Shown here in pieces: positions 32,622 to 41,624 of a DNA stretch of 64,000 bases (the first letter of the stretch is position 1; each line of letters begins with the position of its first letter). The notes under the pieces are model-generated. The model did no database searches and was not told the origin of the DNA. It was given only the letters and a program-made list of their open reading frames with translations. The stretch is from Profundicola sp048268105. Lineage in GTDB: Bacteria; Bacteroidota; Bacteroidia; Flavobacteriales; Weeksellaceae. The stretch lies in assembly GCA_048268105.1 (NCBI GenBank), contig JBLWWH010000001.1:62001-126000 (forward strand), read 5' to 3'. The translations under genes and the position numbers were made by a program.

Positions 32622-33872
32622 TTAAACTATTGCAAACCCTACAGACCTCAAATCTTGCCAAAAACTAGGATAGGATTTGTCAACCACAGCTTCATCTTTG
32701 ATTTTCAACGGCATTTTTAATGCAAGTGGCGCAAATGCCATGGCCATTCTATGATCTTGATAAGTTTCTATCACTGGAATATCTACCACTTCTTCAAATC
32801 TCATAAGCTCGATGCTGTTCTCGGTAATTAGCACATCAACTCCTACTTTTTTAAGCTCATTTTTCATGGCTTCTAAACGATCTGTTTCTTTTACTTTTAG
32901 GGTATGTAATCCTGTAAGTTTTGCTTTTATTCCAAGACCCGCGCAAGTAACTGCAATGGTTTGGGCTATATCGGGAGTATTGTTTAGGTTTAATTCTACG
33001 TAAGTAGGAAACTGAAAGTTTTGAATTGTTTCCAATGTTAGAACATCATTTTTAATTTTAGATCGGATACCAAAAAATTCGGCATAAATCTGTCTTAATG
33101 ATGCATCGCCTTGTAAACTTTGCTTTTGATATGAAGCGAGCTCTAGTTTTGATGAATTAGATAAAGCAAGCATACTATACCAATAGGAAGCAGAACTCCA
33201 ATCCGATTCAACCCGTGCATTTTGCTGATAAATATTGTTCTCAGGATAAACTTGAATTCCATTATCCAACCATTCTACCTTAATTCCTATTGACTCCAAT
33301 TGCTGTTTTGTCATTTCAACATAGGGACGTGAGGTAAGCGGACTTTTAAAAAGAATTCTTAAACCATGAGGCAAATTAGCAGCATTTAAAAGCAATGCGG
33401 TAATATATTGACTACTAATGTCCGCTCGAATCTCTAATTGCTCATTCAAGCTAGTTTTAGGTTTAATTCTGAGGGGTGGAAAGCCTTCTTGCTCAATATA
33501 TGTGATACTACATCCAAGACTATTCAAGGCAGTAACTAGCTCTTCTATCGGGCGTTCTTGCATACGTTTAGAACCGGTTAAAGTAATTTCCACATCCGCA
33601 TGTAGAGCAAAATAAGCAGTAAGAAAGCGCATCGCTGTTCCTGTATGTCCTATATTTATTTCTAAAGCTTGATGAAGATCATGAGACCTGGTGTTATATA
33701 CTTTCAAAGCCTCTACTAAGACTTTTGTGTCTACAGAATTACTCAAGTTCTCTATTCTCTCAATGCCCGGAAAAATTTGTTGTAAAATCAACCAACGATT
33801 GGATTCACTTTTGGAACCTGTGATCTGAATTTTTCCATTAATCTCTGAAGTTGGATGAGAAAGTTTGAGCAT
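32622..33872 (-). CDS. aroA: 3-phosphoshikimate 1-carboxyvinyltransferase (EPSP synthase)
   Basis: This 416-residue enzyme joins PEP and shikimate 3-phosphate in aromatic amino-acid synthesis. Landmarks are GSKSESNRWLIL (19-30), NIGHTGTAMRFL (PEP loop, where many enzymes have LGNAGT), RMQERPIEELV, the SSQYITALLL segment and LKVKETDRLEAMKNEL. DHRMAMAFAPLAL is near the end. The enzyme is somewhat shorter than the 427-residue E. coli form, as seen in other Bacteroidota. A hairpin separates it from the MazG-like gene upstream. Confidence 0.95.
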   Translation of the reverse strand: MLKLSHPTSEINGKIQITGSKSESNRWLILQQIFPGIERIENLSNSVDTKVLVEALKVYNTRSHDLHQALEINIGHTGTAMRFLTAYFALHADVEITLTGSKRMQERPIEELVTALNSLGCSITYIEQEGFPPLRIKPKTSLNEQLEIRADISSQYITALLLNAANLPHGLRILFKSPLTSRPYVEMTKQQLESIGIKVEWLDNGIQVYPENNIYQQNARVESDWSSASYWYSMLALSNSSKLELASYQKQSLQGDASLRQIYAEFFGIRSKIKNDVLTLETIQNFQFPTYVELNLNNTPDIAQTIAVTCAGLGIKAKLTGLHTLKVKETDRLEAMKNELKKVGVDVLITENSIELMRFEEVVDIPVIETYQDHRMAMAFAPLALKMPLKIKDEAVVDKSYPSFWQDLRSVGFAIV

Positions 33873-33892
33873 CGCTTTTAAAACTAAAGAAT

Positions 33893-33930
33893 AAAGCTAA
33901 CTCAGTTTTAATTTAAAACCAAGTTAGCTC
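33893..33930 (-). terminator. Terminator of the envelope operon (after the MazG-like gene)
   Basis: AGCTAACT (33895-33902) pairs with AGTTAGCT (33922-33929) around an A/T-rich centre that can itself pair. A short T-rich stretch follows on the minus strand. Confidence 0.6.
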
Positions 33931-33953
33931 AATATTATTCTTAAAATTAAATT

Positions 33954-34280
33954 TTATTTCAATTTAGGATTATTGTGATGACGATCGTGATCGCGTTTCG
34001 TTTTACTATCCATTTTCTTTTGAAACGCAGCTTCTAAATCAACTCCTGTTTGATTTGCAAGACACACAGCTACAAAAATTACATCGGCTAATTCTTCGCC
34101 TAAATCCTTGTTTTTATCTGACTCTTTTTCGCTTTGTTCGCCATATCTTCTCGCGATAATGCGCGCGACTTCACCTACCTCTTCAGTAAGCTGAGCCATA
34201 TTGGTAAGTTCATTGAAATAACGAACTCCATGACTCCTGATCCATTCGTCTACTTGTTCTTGAATAGGTTTTAGTGACAT
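33954..34280 (-). CDS. MazG-like nucleotide pyrophosphohydrolase
   Basis: This 108-residue all-alpha NTP pyrophosphatase contains metal-binding acidic motifs: AQLTEEVGEVARIIARR (EExxE, about 28-44) and DLGEELADVIFVAVCLANQTG (ExxD, about 60-80). Single-domain members hydrolyse abnormal dNTPs or NTPs, a house-cleaning role. The C-terminus is basic (DSKTKRDHDRHHNNPKLK). It starts immediately after the stop codon of the upstream DUF3857 gene and closes the long operon that begins with the flippase. Confidence 0.9.
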   Translation of the reverse strand: MSLKPIQEQVDEWIRSHGVRYFNELTNMAQLTEEVGEVARIIARRYGEQSEKESDKNKDLGEELADVIFVAVCLANQTGVDLEAAFQKKMDSKTKRDHDRHHNNPKLK

Positions 34281-36218
34281 TTATTTTTTTTGTAAAATTA
34301 TTTGTTCATTTTCAACCTCAATCACTTTTTCGAACATATTTCTCACTTCTTTATAAAAACTTTGAGGCAAAACGCTATATCCTATGTGCAATAAGGCTTG
34401 AGCAACTACATGTTCCCCTTCTTGATTGAATTCAATGCTATATCCACCAGCATCTTGCGATAATAATACTTTTTTAGGCGCTGGCAAACTCTCTACAACA
34501 TAACCTTCTGGTATGGCAAATTTAATTTGGGTTAAATAGGTCATTGGTGTGCCAAATTCCAATGGATATTGTCGCTCTTCATTTTTGAATTTAAAGGCAT
34601 TTGATTTGGTAGCTGTAAATAATAATGGTTTGATAAACATCTTGTTACCAATCATTTCCATGCTTTTAGAATCCTGAAAATCAACTTGATATCGAATCGC
34701 ATCATTTTGTGCATTTTCACGCGATGTAATCCCGACAACATCTACATCAAATCCAGCAGCAATTTTCTTCTCAAAATTAGACTCATCATCAGCTTTACGC
34801 CTTAAATCATTCATAGCAAAGTAATTAGTCTTTGTCTGAACAAAATTGCCATGCACACGATCATCCTTTATTTCATAAATGATTGTGTTTTTGATTTCAG
34901 AATTAATTTGGTTCACCAAGTTCACTTCTTTATAACTCCCGCCATCCATCATCATATATCCTACAAAGTTTAAATCTCTTCTTGGAAGCATGTTAATTTT
35001 ACTCAACTTTTCGGTTGGATCCATAATAAATGACTTTCCATCCAAAAGAACTCCGGTAATTGTATGATTTAATTTTTGTTTGGTCGGGAAGTAATTGAGC
35101 ATCCCGTTCTCAACTGTACTTAAAACCACCGGATAAGCTTCAAATCCAGATTTACGCAACATGGAAATCAAAATGAAGTTCAAGTCTGTACCATTTCCAG
35201 TTTTTTCTCTAAATGTTTTGCGCGTACCCTTGTCTGGAGATAGACCTAAATACTTGTTCCAAGTATAATTTTCTTTAACAAATTCAAAAATCGCATTCAT
35301 TCTTTGGGCTGGATCTTCAATCGAATTAAAGGTATCTACATCATCATCTAGAAAGTTATTTCCACTTAGTTCACCACCATATGAGCTGCTATTAAATAAG
35401 TCATTGACAATTTGAGACCATGTTTTAGAAAAGTTTTGATAGCCATATCCCGGATTACTATATTCTTGTAGCTCATAGCGTATAGATGTTTTAAGATTGT
35501 CTGTATTTTGAACAAATGGCTCTTCTTTAAGCGCTGCTAAATTTTCATAAACCAATTCCTCCGTATTATTGCTATAAGAAAAATCAGTACGCTTTCTATT
35601 CATTTTTATATTCTCAGCAAAACCGCCACGAAAGTCTTTTTTGTAGACAAAGAACTCAGGGTATTGAATGTAGAAACGATTGTATTTAACGGGTACCTCA
35701 TCTTGAATAAACCAAGTATCTAAATCAAAGAATCTAGTCGTATTGATTGTGTACTTATATTCTAAGATGGAACCATTTTGAACATTAGGAAATGCTAGTT
35801 TATGCACTTCTAAATAATCACTCATTTTCTCCGTGAAAATATCGGATCGGTTTACCTTTGTTTCTTTAATCTTACCATCCTCTAAGTTATAGGTAGAGGC
35901 TCTAACGCCAAAAATCCTTTCTTTAGAGGATTCCATGATATAGGTAGGCACTTGCATATTTAATAAGTGATTAGGTGTTTTATCCTTATCATATACTTTG
36001 ATCCTAACTTCAACTTCCTTTTGAACTTCAAAAGCTTCCGCTACTTGATTATAAGCGACTTCATAACGTCCAACTTTAGAAATAATTTCTGCCGCAGCTT
36101 CTGGGTCTAGTTGACTATTAGTTTGTTCTAACTCATCTTTAGATATTTTACCAAACTTGACCTGAGCAAAGGAGTTTGCAAATATGAAGAGAAGAAGTAA
36201 AAGTAAGATTCGATTCAT
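34281..36218 (-). CDS. DUF3857 transglutaminase-like protein lacking the catalytic Cys
   Basis: This 645-residue exported protein has a signal peptide (about 1-18, ending SFAQ). The DUF3857 domain (about 50-215) precedes a transglutaminase-like domain (about 290-420). Where active members have G-D-C-K, this one has GNGTDLNFIL (about 340-349), so the catalytic Cys is gone. The His (LNHTITGVLLDG) and Asp (FIMDPTEK) regions remain. The C-terminal part is beta-rich. It probably works as a binding or scaffold protein in the periplasm. A paralogue with the Cys intact lies 13 bases upstream. Confidence 0.85.
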   Translation of the reverse strand: MNRILLLLLLFIFANSFAQVKFGKISKDELEQTNSQLDPEAAAEIISKVGRYEVAYNQVAEAFEVQKEVEVRIKVYDKDKTPNHLLNMQVPTYIMESSKERIFGVRASTYNLEDGKIKETKVNRSDIFTEKMSDYLEVHKLAFPNVQNGSILEYKYTINTTRFFDLDTWFIQDEVPVKYNRFYIQYPEFFVYKKDFRGGFAENIKMNRKRTDFSYSNNTEELVYENLAALKEEPFVQNTDNLKTSIRYELQEYSNPGYGYQNFSKTWSQIVNDLFNSSSYGGELSGNNFLDDDVDTFNSIEDPAQRMNAIFEFVKENYTWNKYLGLSPDKGTRKTFREKTGNGTDLNFILISMLRKSGFEAYPVVLSTVENGMLNYFPTKQKLNHTITGVLLDGKSFIMDPTEKLSKINMLPRRDLNFVGYMMMDGGSYKEVNLVNQINSEIKNTIIYEIKDDRVHGNFVQTKTNYFAMNDLRRKADDESNFEKKIAAGFDVDVVGITSRENAQNDAIRYQVDFQDSKSMEMIGNKMFIKPLLFTATKSNAFKFKNEERQYPLEFGTPMTYLTQIKFAIPEGYVVESLPAPKKVLLSQDAGGYSIEFNQEGEHVVAQALLHIGYSVLPQSFYKEVRNMFEKVIEVENEQIILQKK

Positions 36219-36231
36219 AATTGTATAAGTT

Positions 36232-38136
36232 TTAGTGCTTTTCTAATAAAATTTTAGTGTTATCTGATTTTTCAATTTTTCGTCTAAATTCTACATAATC
36301 CATATATTTCTCTTTAGGGAAAGTACCCGCATGGGTAAGTAGGTTTCGAGAAACTATAAGTTGTTTATTTTCTTGGGTGACACTTAACGAATAAGTACCA
36401 AATTCTGAGTTTATTTTAACAGGTTCTATCTCATAATTAAGCTGGTAATCCTCGGGCATGTCTATATAGAAAGTTGCTTCATGTGAATAGCCATAATCTA
36501 TTTGTATAGGTAGTTTCCTAAATGAATCTTTTTTAAGTCTTGTCTGATGCTTTCCGACGGCTAATAAAGGGAATATCAAATTATTTCCACTTATTTGTGA
36601 ATAAGTGTCTGAACTCAAGTGAATATCTTGAAGGAATTGAGCATTATTTTGATCATGAATAAAATCACTTGAAATAAAATTTTTACCATGTAAATCATAA
36701 TATTTGCTTTCAAGCCAATTTTGTTGATCTTGTTTGGTTTGATAGAATGCGTAATAATTGTGGTCATATTGAATTCCAGAGCTCGTAGATTTAAATTTTA
36801 AGTCTAAAGCGCCCTTATCATCAATCTTAGCATGCCCAATGATAATTTCTTTATTAAAATCAGAAGGAGTTGTCTGAGTTCTTACGATTTCACCACCTTC
36901 TGCATTTATAGCCAAAGCATATCGATCTGCGGTAAAGCGTCCTAAGTGGTTGAAAGCAGCTTGTTGACTTGTACACTCTAACCAAATTGTATCATTATCG
37001 AGAGGAACCTGCAAAATCACATGATTTCCTTGTAGAGATGGGAAATCAGGTCGAATATCTCGCTTCGACTCACTATCACCATAAACCACAGTATAATTGG
37101 ATGGGATTTTTGCTTCTTTTAATAAGGACATCATATAATTACTAAGCGCCTTACAGTCACCATATCCTTTTGTACTAACATCCATGGCAGGATATGGTTG
37201 CCAACCTCCAATTCCAATGGCTACATTTATGTATCGCGTTTTTTCTTGCATATATTGATACAGAAGTCTTACCTTTTCCTTGGTATCGCTTATTCCAGCG
37301 ATCAGCTCATTTACTATAGCAATTTCTGCAGCTGGAAGTTCTTGTTTTCCATCGATTAAATCATGGTACATCCATTTTCCGAATTCATTCCAATTAGTGA
37401 ATTCTCCATCATGCCCAGCTAATTGAAACTTTTCTGGAGTAACTAAAAGACGTGGAATAAACTTATTTAATTCTGGACTTAAAACTTCTTCTTGTAATGG
37501 TTTTAAGTTGCTTAAGATATACTCAAAACCATTATCTAAATCAATTTTATTCAGATTAAAAATTTCATCAAAATTCAACTCCTTTGTTCGAATTTTCACA
37601 TCACTTTTATTAATGAAAGAATATTTACTTTCCTCGACACCAACTTCATAAGAAGAAACTGGAACCCAATCCGGCAAAAAAGCGGTGTTACTAGTTTCAT
37701 AAGTCACCTCATGCTTAATGGTATAGGGATACTCTGTTGGTGTGAATTGATAGATTAGAACGCGATCATCTGTGTAAAGCGCACCATTTTGAACAGCACT
37801 AAGATCACGGTAATCTTTTTTCTTGAATTTTGTTATCAGTACACCATTCGCATCATAAACTTCACCTCCATATTTTTGAATTTTGGTATGCTTATCATAA
37901 AACATAGGTAAGTATTGAAAATCATCTCCATCTTTTTTGAAAATGGTGATCGCCAATATTTTTTTTATCTGAAGTTGATTATACTTCTTGAGCTCTAGCT
38001 CCGTGTAATCTTGCCTAACAACAGCTTTGGCATTATCTTTAACCTCCGAAGCAATGGTAGAAATAGAATAAGTTTGAGCAAAAGTATTGCTCAAACTTAA
38101 CCAGATCAAAATTATAAGAAATATTCTTTTTAACAT
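36232..38136 (-). CDS. DUF3857/transglutaminase-like exported protein with intact Cys
   Basis: This 634-residue protein has a signal peptide (ending NTFAQ, about 1-20) and DUF3857 (about 45-215). A transglutaminase-like core follows, with KGYGDCKALSNYM (Cys about 328) and GNHVILQVPLDNDTIWLECT (His about 372). The third triad position looks like Glu/Cys rather than Asp. A DUF3858-like beta domain ends the protein. It may cleave or cross-link peptides or proteins in the periplasm. It is paired with the Cys-less paralogue downstream, suggesting an active/inactive pair. Confidence 0.87.
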   Translation of the reverse strand: MLKRIFLIILIWLSLSNTFAQTYSISTIASEVKDNAKAVVRQDYTELELKKYNQLQIKKILAITIFKKDGDDFQYLPMFYDKHTKIQKYGGEVYDANGVLITKFKKKDYRDLSAVQNGALYTDDRVLIYQFTPTEYPYTIKHEVTYETSNTAFLPDWVPVSSYEVGVEESKYSFINKSDVKIRTKELNFDEIFNLNKIDLDNGFEYILSNLKPLQEEVLSPELNKFIPRLLVTPEKFQLAGHDGEFTNWNEFGKWMYHDLIDGKQELPAAEIAIVNELIAGISDTKEKVRLLYQYMQEKTRYINVAIGIGGWQPYPAMDVSTKGYGDCKALSNYMMSLLKEAKIPSNYTVVYGDSESKRDIRPDFPSLQGNHVILQVPLDNDTIWLECTSQQAAFNHLGRFTADRYALAINAEGGEIVRTQTTPSDFNKEIIIGHAKIDDKGALDLKFKSTSSGIQYDHNYYAFYQTKQDQQNWLESKYYDLHGKNFISSDFIHDQNNAQFLQDIHLSSDTYSQISGNNLIFPLLAVGKHQTRLKKDSFRKLPIQIDYGYSHEATFYIDMPEDYQLNYEIEPVKINSEFGTYSLSVTQENKQLIVSRNLLTHAGTFPKEKYMDYVEFRRKIEKSDNTKILLEKH

Positions 38137-38204
38137 TGCAGTACAAATTATAAAGATTTGTTAAGTCCTGCAATGATTTTTATAAACTTTTTAGAACAGT
38201 AATT

Positions 38205-38807
38205 CTATTTTTTATACAAGACAGGGTTAAAATCCTCGTCGTTGTACATTTTCATCTGTTTGTAAACTTTCATCTTCTTGTCACCCGAGTTTAAATCAGC
38301 GATTAATTCCTCAATCGCAGTACCCAAATCGATCTTTTGTTCTTCTAGGACAGCTAATTTTTCTCGAGATTTTTTTTGATGTTCTGGAGATGCATCCGAA
38401 CGCTCAGCCTCTTCTTTCATGTGATATACTTTCAACGAAAGAATCGAGAATCTATCTATTGCCCAGGCTGGACTTTCTGTATTGATTTTAGCATTAGCTG
38501 CTGGCGTCACCTCTTTGTATTGATTTAAGAACCAACTATCGATATATTCCACAGTGTCAGTTCTCTCCTGATTAGATCTATCGATCCATCTTTTTAAACT
38601 TAAAGCTTCCGCTGGATCAATTTCTGGATCACGTATTATATCTTCTAAATGCCACTGCACTGTGTCTATCCAATTTTTTCTGTACAATAAGTGATCTATA
38701 CTATTGGCTGGGTAGGGGTTGTTTAAGGTAGCCTTAACATCATCATTTACATGATAATCATTAATACTTTCGTTGAATATTTTCCAAGCTATATCAGTTA
38801 AACTCAT
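38205..38807 (-). CDS. DUF4254 family protein
   Basis: This 200-residue cytoplasmic, helical protein belongs to DUF4254, which is found almost only in Bacteroidota and a few neighbours. Visible features are IDHLLYRKNWIDTVQWHLED, NQERTDTVEYIDSWF and LSLKVYHMKEEAER. The His/Glu/Asp content of the first half might bind metal, but no function is known. Its ATG overlaps the stop codon of the DUF4837 gene by 4 bases, so expression is coupled. Confidence 0.88.
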   Translation of the reverse strand: MSLTDIAWKIFNESINDYHVNDDVKATLNNPYPANSIDHLLYRKNWIDTVQWHLEDIIRDPEIDPAEALSLKRWIDRSNQERTDTVEYIDSWFLNQYKEVTPAANAKINTESPAWAIDRFSILSLKVYHMKEEAERSDASPEHQKKSREKLAVLEEQKIDLGTAIEELIADLNSGDKKMKVYKQMKMYNDEDFNPVLYKK

Positions 38808-39919
38808 GGTTCTATTTTAAATGTTGTGAACAAACTTTCCATAGCGAGAATGTAATCACGTTTTTTACTAACTCCTTGATTTAAGGGAGCAAACATAACA
38901 GCATCGGCTACATAAAGTTGTTTATTTTGTTTATCTATTATAAATTTTGCTGTAAATGGACCTCCGAGTTGAGATAAGGTCATAGACCACCATCCTTGTG
39001 TCTCATAAACATTTTGATTTTCATTTTCTTCTAAGAGTCTAAAATCATAATAATCACTCAACATTGGATTGGGCTCCACTTGAATATGATCTGAAACAGA
39101 AGTTTTGATAGAATCTTGCCCACTGTTGGTGGGTACATACACGTCTCTTGGTTCTCTTGAACCTTTCGTATACACTTTAGTGATGGAATCAAGAATATGA
39201 TGCGCCTTTTCCATCGTGATATCAGGTTGGTCATAGGGAATCTTAAATACCAAAATATTTAAAATATCTTGAGAAGAATCACTCAAAATTCCTTGATCTC
39301 GCTCATCTACGTTTTGAATGGTATTAAAAACATCTTTTCTAAACCATACAAAGTTGTTTTCATCTTTAACAACTTGATAATCATGAGGAATTATCAAATC
39401 TACATTGAGCTTTTCTAACATAGAATTATCTGGACGCGCTTTAGATTTTAACCCATTTAAAACAAATTCATGATCTGCCCAACGATAAATATCTAATACT
39501 GCCTTTTGGTTTTCTCTTAAAAGAGATAATATTTCCTCTGCAGAATTACCGCTAACCTTAACATACGCTTGTGGCCTTGAGAATTTATTTTTTTCTATCT
39601 CAAAAGATGGCTCACCCTCTTGCACATCTAACACCAAACGGGTTGTCTTGAAGCGATTGAGTAAATCTGATTTAAAATGTCTCGTGGCAAACATTACCTC
39701 AGGCGGATAATATAGTCCTGGAAATACTTTTCCGAACACCAAACTATCTTGCAAACCAGACTCTAGCTGTTGATACATTTCTTCGCTAGAAAAAACCGAA
39801 ACTAAACTGATAGGCCCAGAAGAATCTTCGCGATAGCTACTCTCTCCCTCACTTTTACAAGCTTGAAAAGAAATTAAAAATAAGAGAAAAATTGAGAAAT
39901 AGGCATATCGATTTTGCAT
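38804..39919 (-). CDS. DUF4837 family lipoprotein
   Basis: I placed the start at the ATG 39919 (MQNRYAYFSIFLLFLISFQA), because it begins a lipoprotein signal with a lipobox ISFQAC (Cys21). The frame runs 40 codons further upstream into sequence that overlaps tatA and is not signal-like. The mature 350 residues match DUF4837: PEVMFATRHFKSDLLNRFKT, IIPHDYQVVKDENNFVWFRK and TQGWWSMTLSQLGGPF. It is an envelope lipoprotein of unknown role, embedded in the tatA/envC operon and overlapping the DUF4254 gene. Confidence 0.86.
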   Translation of the reverse strand: MQNRYAYFSIFLLFLISFQACKSEGESSYREDSSGPISLVSVFSSEEMYQQLESGLQDSLVFGKVFPGLYYPPEVMFATRHFKSDLLNRFKTTRLVLDVQEGEPSFEIEKNKFSRPQAYVKVSGNSAEEILSLLRENQKAVLDIYRWADHEFVLNGLKSKARPDNSMLEKLNVDLIIPHDYQVVKDENNFVWFRKDVFNTIQNVDERDQGILSDSSQDILNILVFKIPYDQPDITMEKAHHILDSITKVYTKGSREPRDVYVPTNSGQDSIKTSVSDHIQVEPNPMLSDYYDFRLLEENENQNVYETQGWWSMTLSQLGGPFTAKFIIDKQNKQLYVADAVMFAPLNQGVSKKRDYILAMESLFTTFKIEP

Positions 39920-39983
39920 GAAATAGTTTTTATCTAGTTCATCAAATAATATACCTAACATACTATTAAGCTTGATGATAGGA

Positions 39984-40175
39984 TTACTTAGGGTTAATTT
40001 CCTCCTTTGAATCTTTATTATCGTCATCCTTGGATGCATCTTTAAATTCTTTTATACCAGAACCTAATCCACGCATTAATTCAGGAATCTTCTTACCTCC
40101 AAAAAGCAGCAAAACTAAGACTACGATGATAGCAATTTGCCATGCACTCATCATTAAAAATATTGTTGAAATCAT
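39984..40175 (-). CDS. tatA: Sec-independent protein translocase TatA/E
   Basis: This 63-residue protein has one membrane helix (WQIAIIVVLVLLLF) followed by GGKKIPELMRGLGSGIKEFK, the hinge and amphipathic helix of TatA, and an acidic tail. TatA polymerises to form the pore for folded Tat substrates. The annotated ATG at 40175 gives MISTIFLMMSAWQ; internal ATGs (M8 or M9) would give a more usual short N-terminus. tatC is not in the window. It lies between the envC-like and DUF4837 genes. Confidence 0.93.
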   Translation of the reverse strand: MISTIFLMMSAWQIAIIVVLVLLLFGGKKIPELMRGLGSGIKEFKDASKDDDNKDSKEEINPK

Positions 40176-40207
40176 TTTCTTTATTTTAAAGCAAAGTTAC
40201 GGAAATA

Positions 40208-41614
40208 TTACATTCCTGATACCCATCTTGAAGGATCTTGTTTAGAAGTTCCTTTCCACACTTGGAAATCTAGAATGGTGTTACCATCGCTATCGGTATA
40301 AATTTTCCCTAAATCTTGACGATTGGTAACTTTGTCACCTTTTGATACATAAACAGTTGCCAGATTATTATAGACCGTAAAATAAGTTCCGTGCGACACT
40401 ACAACCGCTTTGTTTCCTCCTTTAATGGGCATAATAGCTTGAACCGATCCTTCATAGACAGCTCTGGCGTTACTGGCTCTTGTTGTAGCTATTAAAACTC
40501 CAGCATGATTCTCATAAATACCCGGAAGAACAGCATGTGGAACTCGCCCAAATCGACCGACAATATCTCCTTGAACTACTGGCCATGGCAATCTACCTTG
40601 GCTGGCTGCAAAACTTGAGGCTAAAGTTTCAGAAGCAGATCTTTCCTCAAAAACAGGCTCTGGCTTAACTTCTGGCTCTGGTTCTGGCTCTGGGATTGGT
40701 TCCGGTTTTGGAGCTGGTTTACCTGCTGCCAATGCTTCTTCTTTAGCTTTTTTGTTGGCTGCTTCTATCGCTTCTCTTTCTCGCTTTTCTTTTGCTAAAC
40801 GTTCTGCTTCTAATTTAGCCAAACGTTCACGCTCTTTTCTAGCAGCTTCTTCTCTAGCTCTTCTTTCGGCCTCTGCTTTCTCGCGTGCAATTCGAATTTC
40901 TTCTTCAATAATTTTTTGAATCTCAGCATCTAAACGTTTACTTTCAACTTGCTTAGCAGCAATTTCTTTTCGAATTTCATTTTCGTTTTTACGATATTCC
41001 GCTAGAATCCCATTCTGTTCTTTCTTTTCTTCTTCGAGTTTCTCTCTTAAAACGCGTTGTCTTGCCAATACATTTTCTTTTTCCTGTATAGCATTTTCTC
41101 TATCGCTAATGGTGCGTTCGATAGCAGCAGTTTTTTCTTTAATATCATCTGCTTTCTCCCCTTGAAATCCAGAGTATTTCTCTAAATACTTAATCCTTCT
41201 GAAGGCTTCAGTAAATGATTTTGATGATAAAATAAATAAGACTTTGTTCTGCATACTCTTATTCTTGTATGCATTGATAAGCACATCTTTGTATTCCTTT
41301 TTTAGCTCTCCCAACTCACGTTTAAGCTTATTAATTTTAAGTTGAGATAAATAAATTTCATCCTCTAGGACTTTACGTTCCTTGGTAGCAATACTCACCA
41401 ACTCTGTTTGCGCTTGAATTTTTTTATCTAAATTCTTGATATAAACAATTGATTTAGAAGACACCGAACGATTTACGCTAAGTGTTTTGTTCAATTTCGC
41501 AATTTGGTTAGTTAATGCCTTACTTTTCTTTCTAAGCTCATCCTTGTCATAAGGTTGCTGAGCGAGAAGCGTTCCAAGGGAAACTAATAAAAATAACGCA
41601 AATATCCTTTTCAT
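40208..41614 (-). CDS. EnvC-like murein hydrolase activator (coiled coil plus degenerate LytM)
   Basis: This 468-residue exported protein has a signal peptide (ending LAQQ, about 1-19). A long coiled coil (about 22-290) includes an Arg/Glu/Ala-rich stretch. A Pro-Glu repeat linker (about 300-325) leads to a LytM/M23 domain (about 345-468). The zinc ligands of active M23 enzymes are lost: ENHAGVLI replaces HxGxD, VYNNL replaces YxHL, and LDFQVW replaces LHFEI. Like E. coli EnvC it is therefore expected to activate amidases at division rather than cut peptidoglycan itself. Confidence 0.9.
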   Translation of the reverse strand: MKRIFALFLLVSLGTLLAQQPYDKDELRKKSKALTNQIAKLNKTLSVNRSVSSKSIVYIKNLDKKIQAQTELVSIATKERKVLEDEIYLSQLKINKLKRELGELKKEYKDVLINAYKNKSMQNKVLFILSSKSFTEAFRRIKYLEKYSGFQGEKADDIKEKTAAIERTISDRENAIQEKENVLARQRVLREKLEEEKKEQNGILAEYRKNENEIRKEIAAKQVESKRLDAEIQKIIEEEIRIAREKAEAERRAREEAARKERERLAKLEAERLAKEKREREAIEAANKKAKEEALAAGKPAPKPEPIPEPEPEPEVKPEPVFEERSASETLASSFAASQGRLPWPVVQGDIVGRFGRVPHAVLPGIYENHAGVLIATTRASNARAVYEGSVQAIMPIKGGNKAVVVSHGTYFTVYNNLATVYVSKGDKVTNRQDLGKIYTDSDGNTILDFQVWKGTSKQDPSRWVSGM

Positions 41615-41624
41615 GTAATTAAAT

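Noticed and set aside
39920..40039. Upstream extension of the DUF4837 gene overlapping tatA
   Set aside because: The lipoprotein signal begins at Met 39919; the extension is basic, not signal-like, and overlaps tatA.
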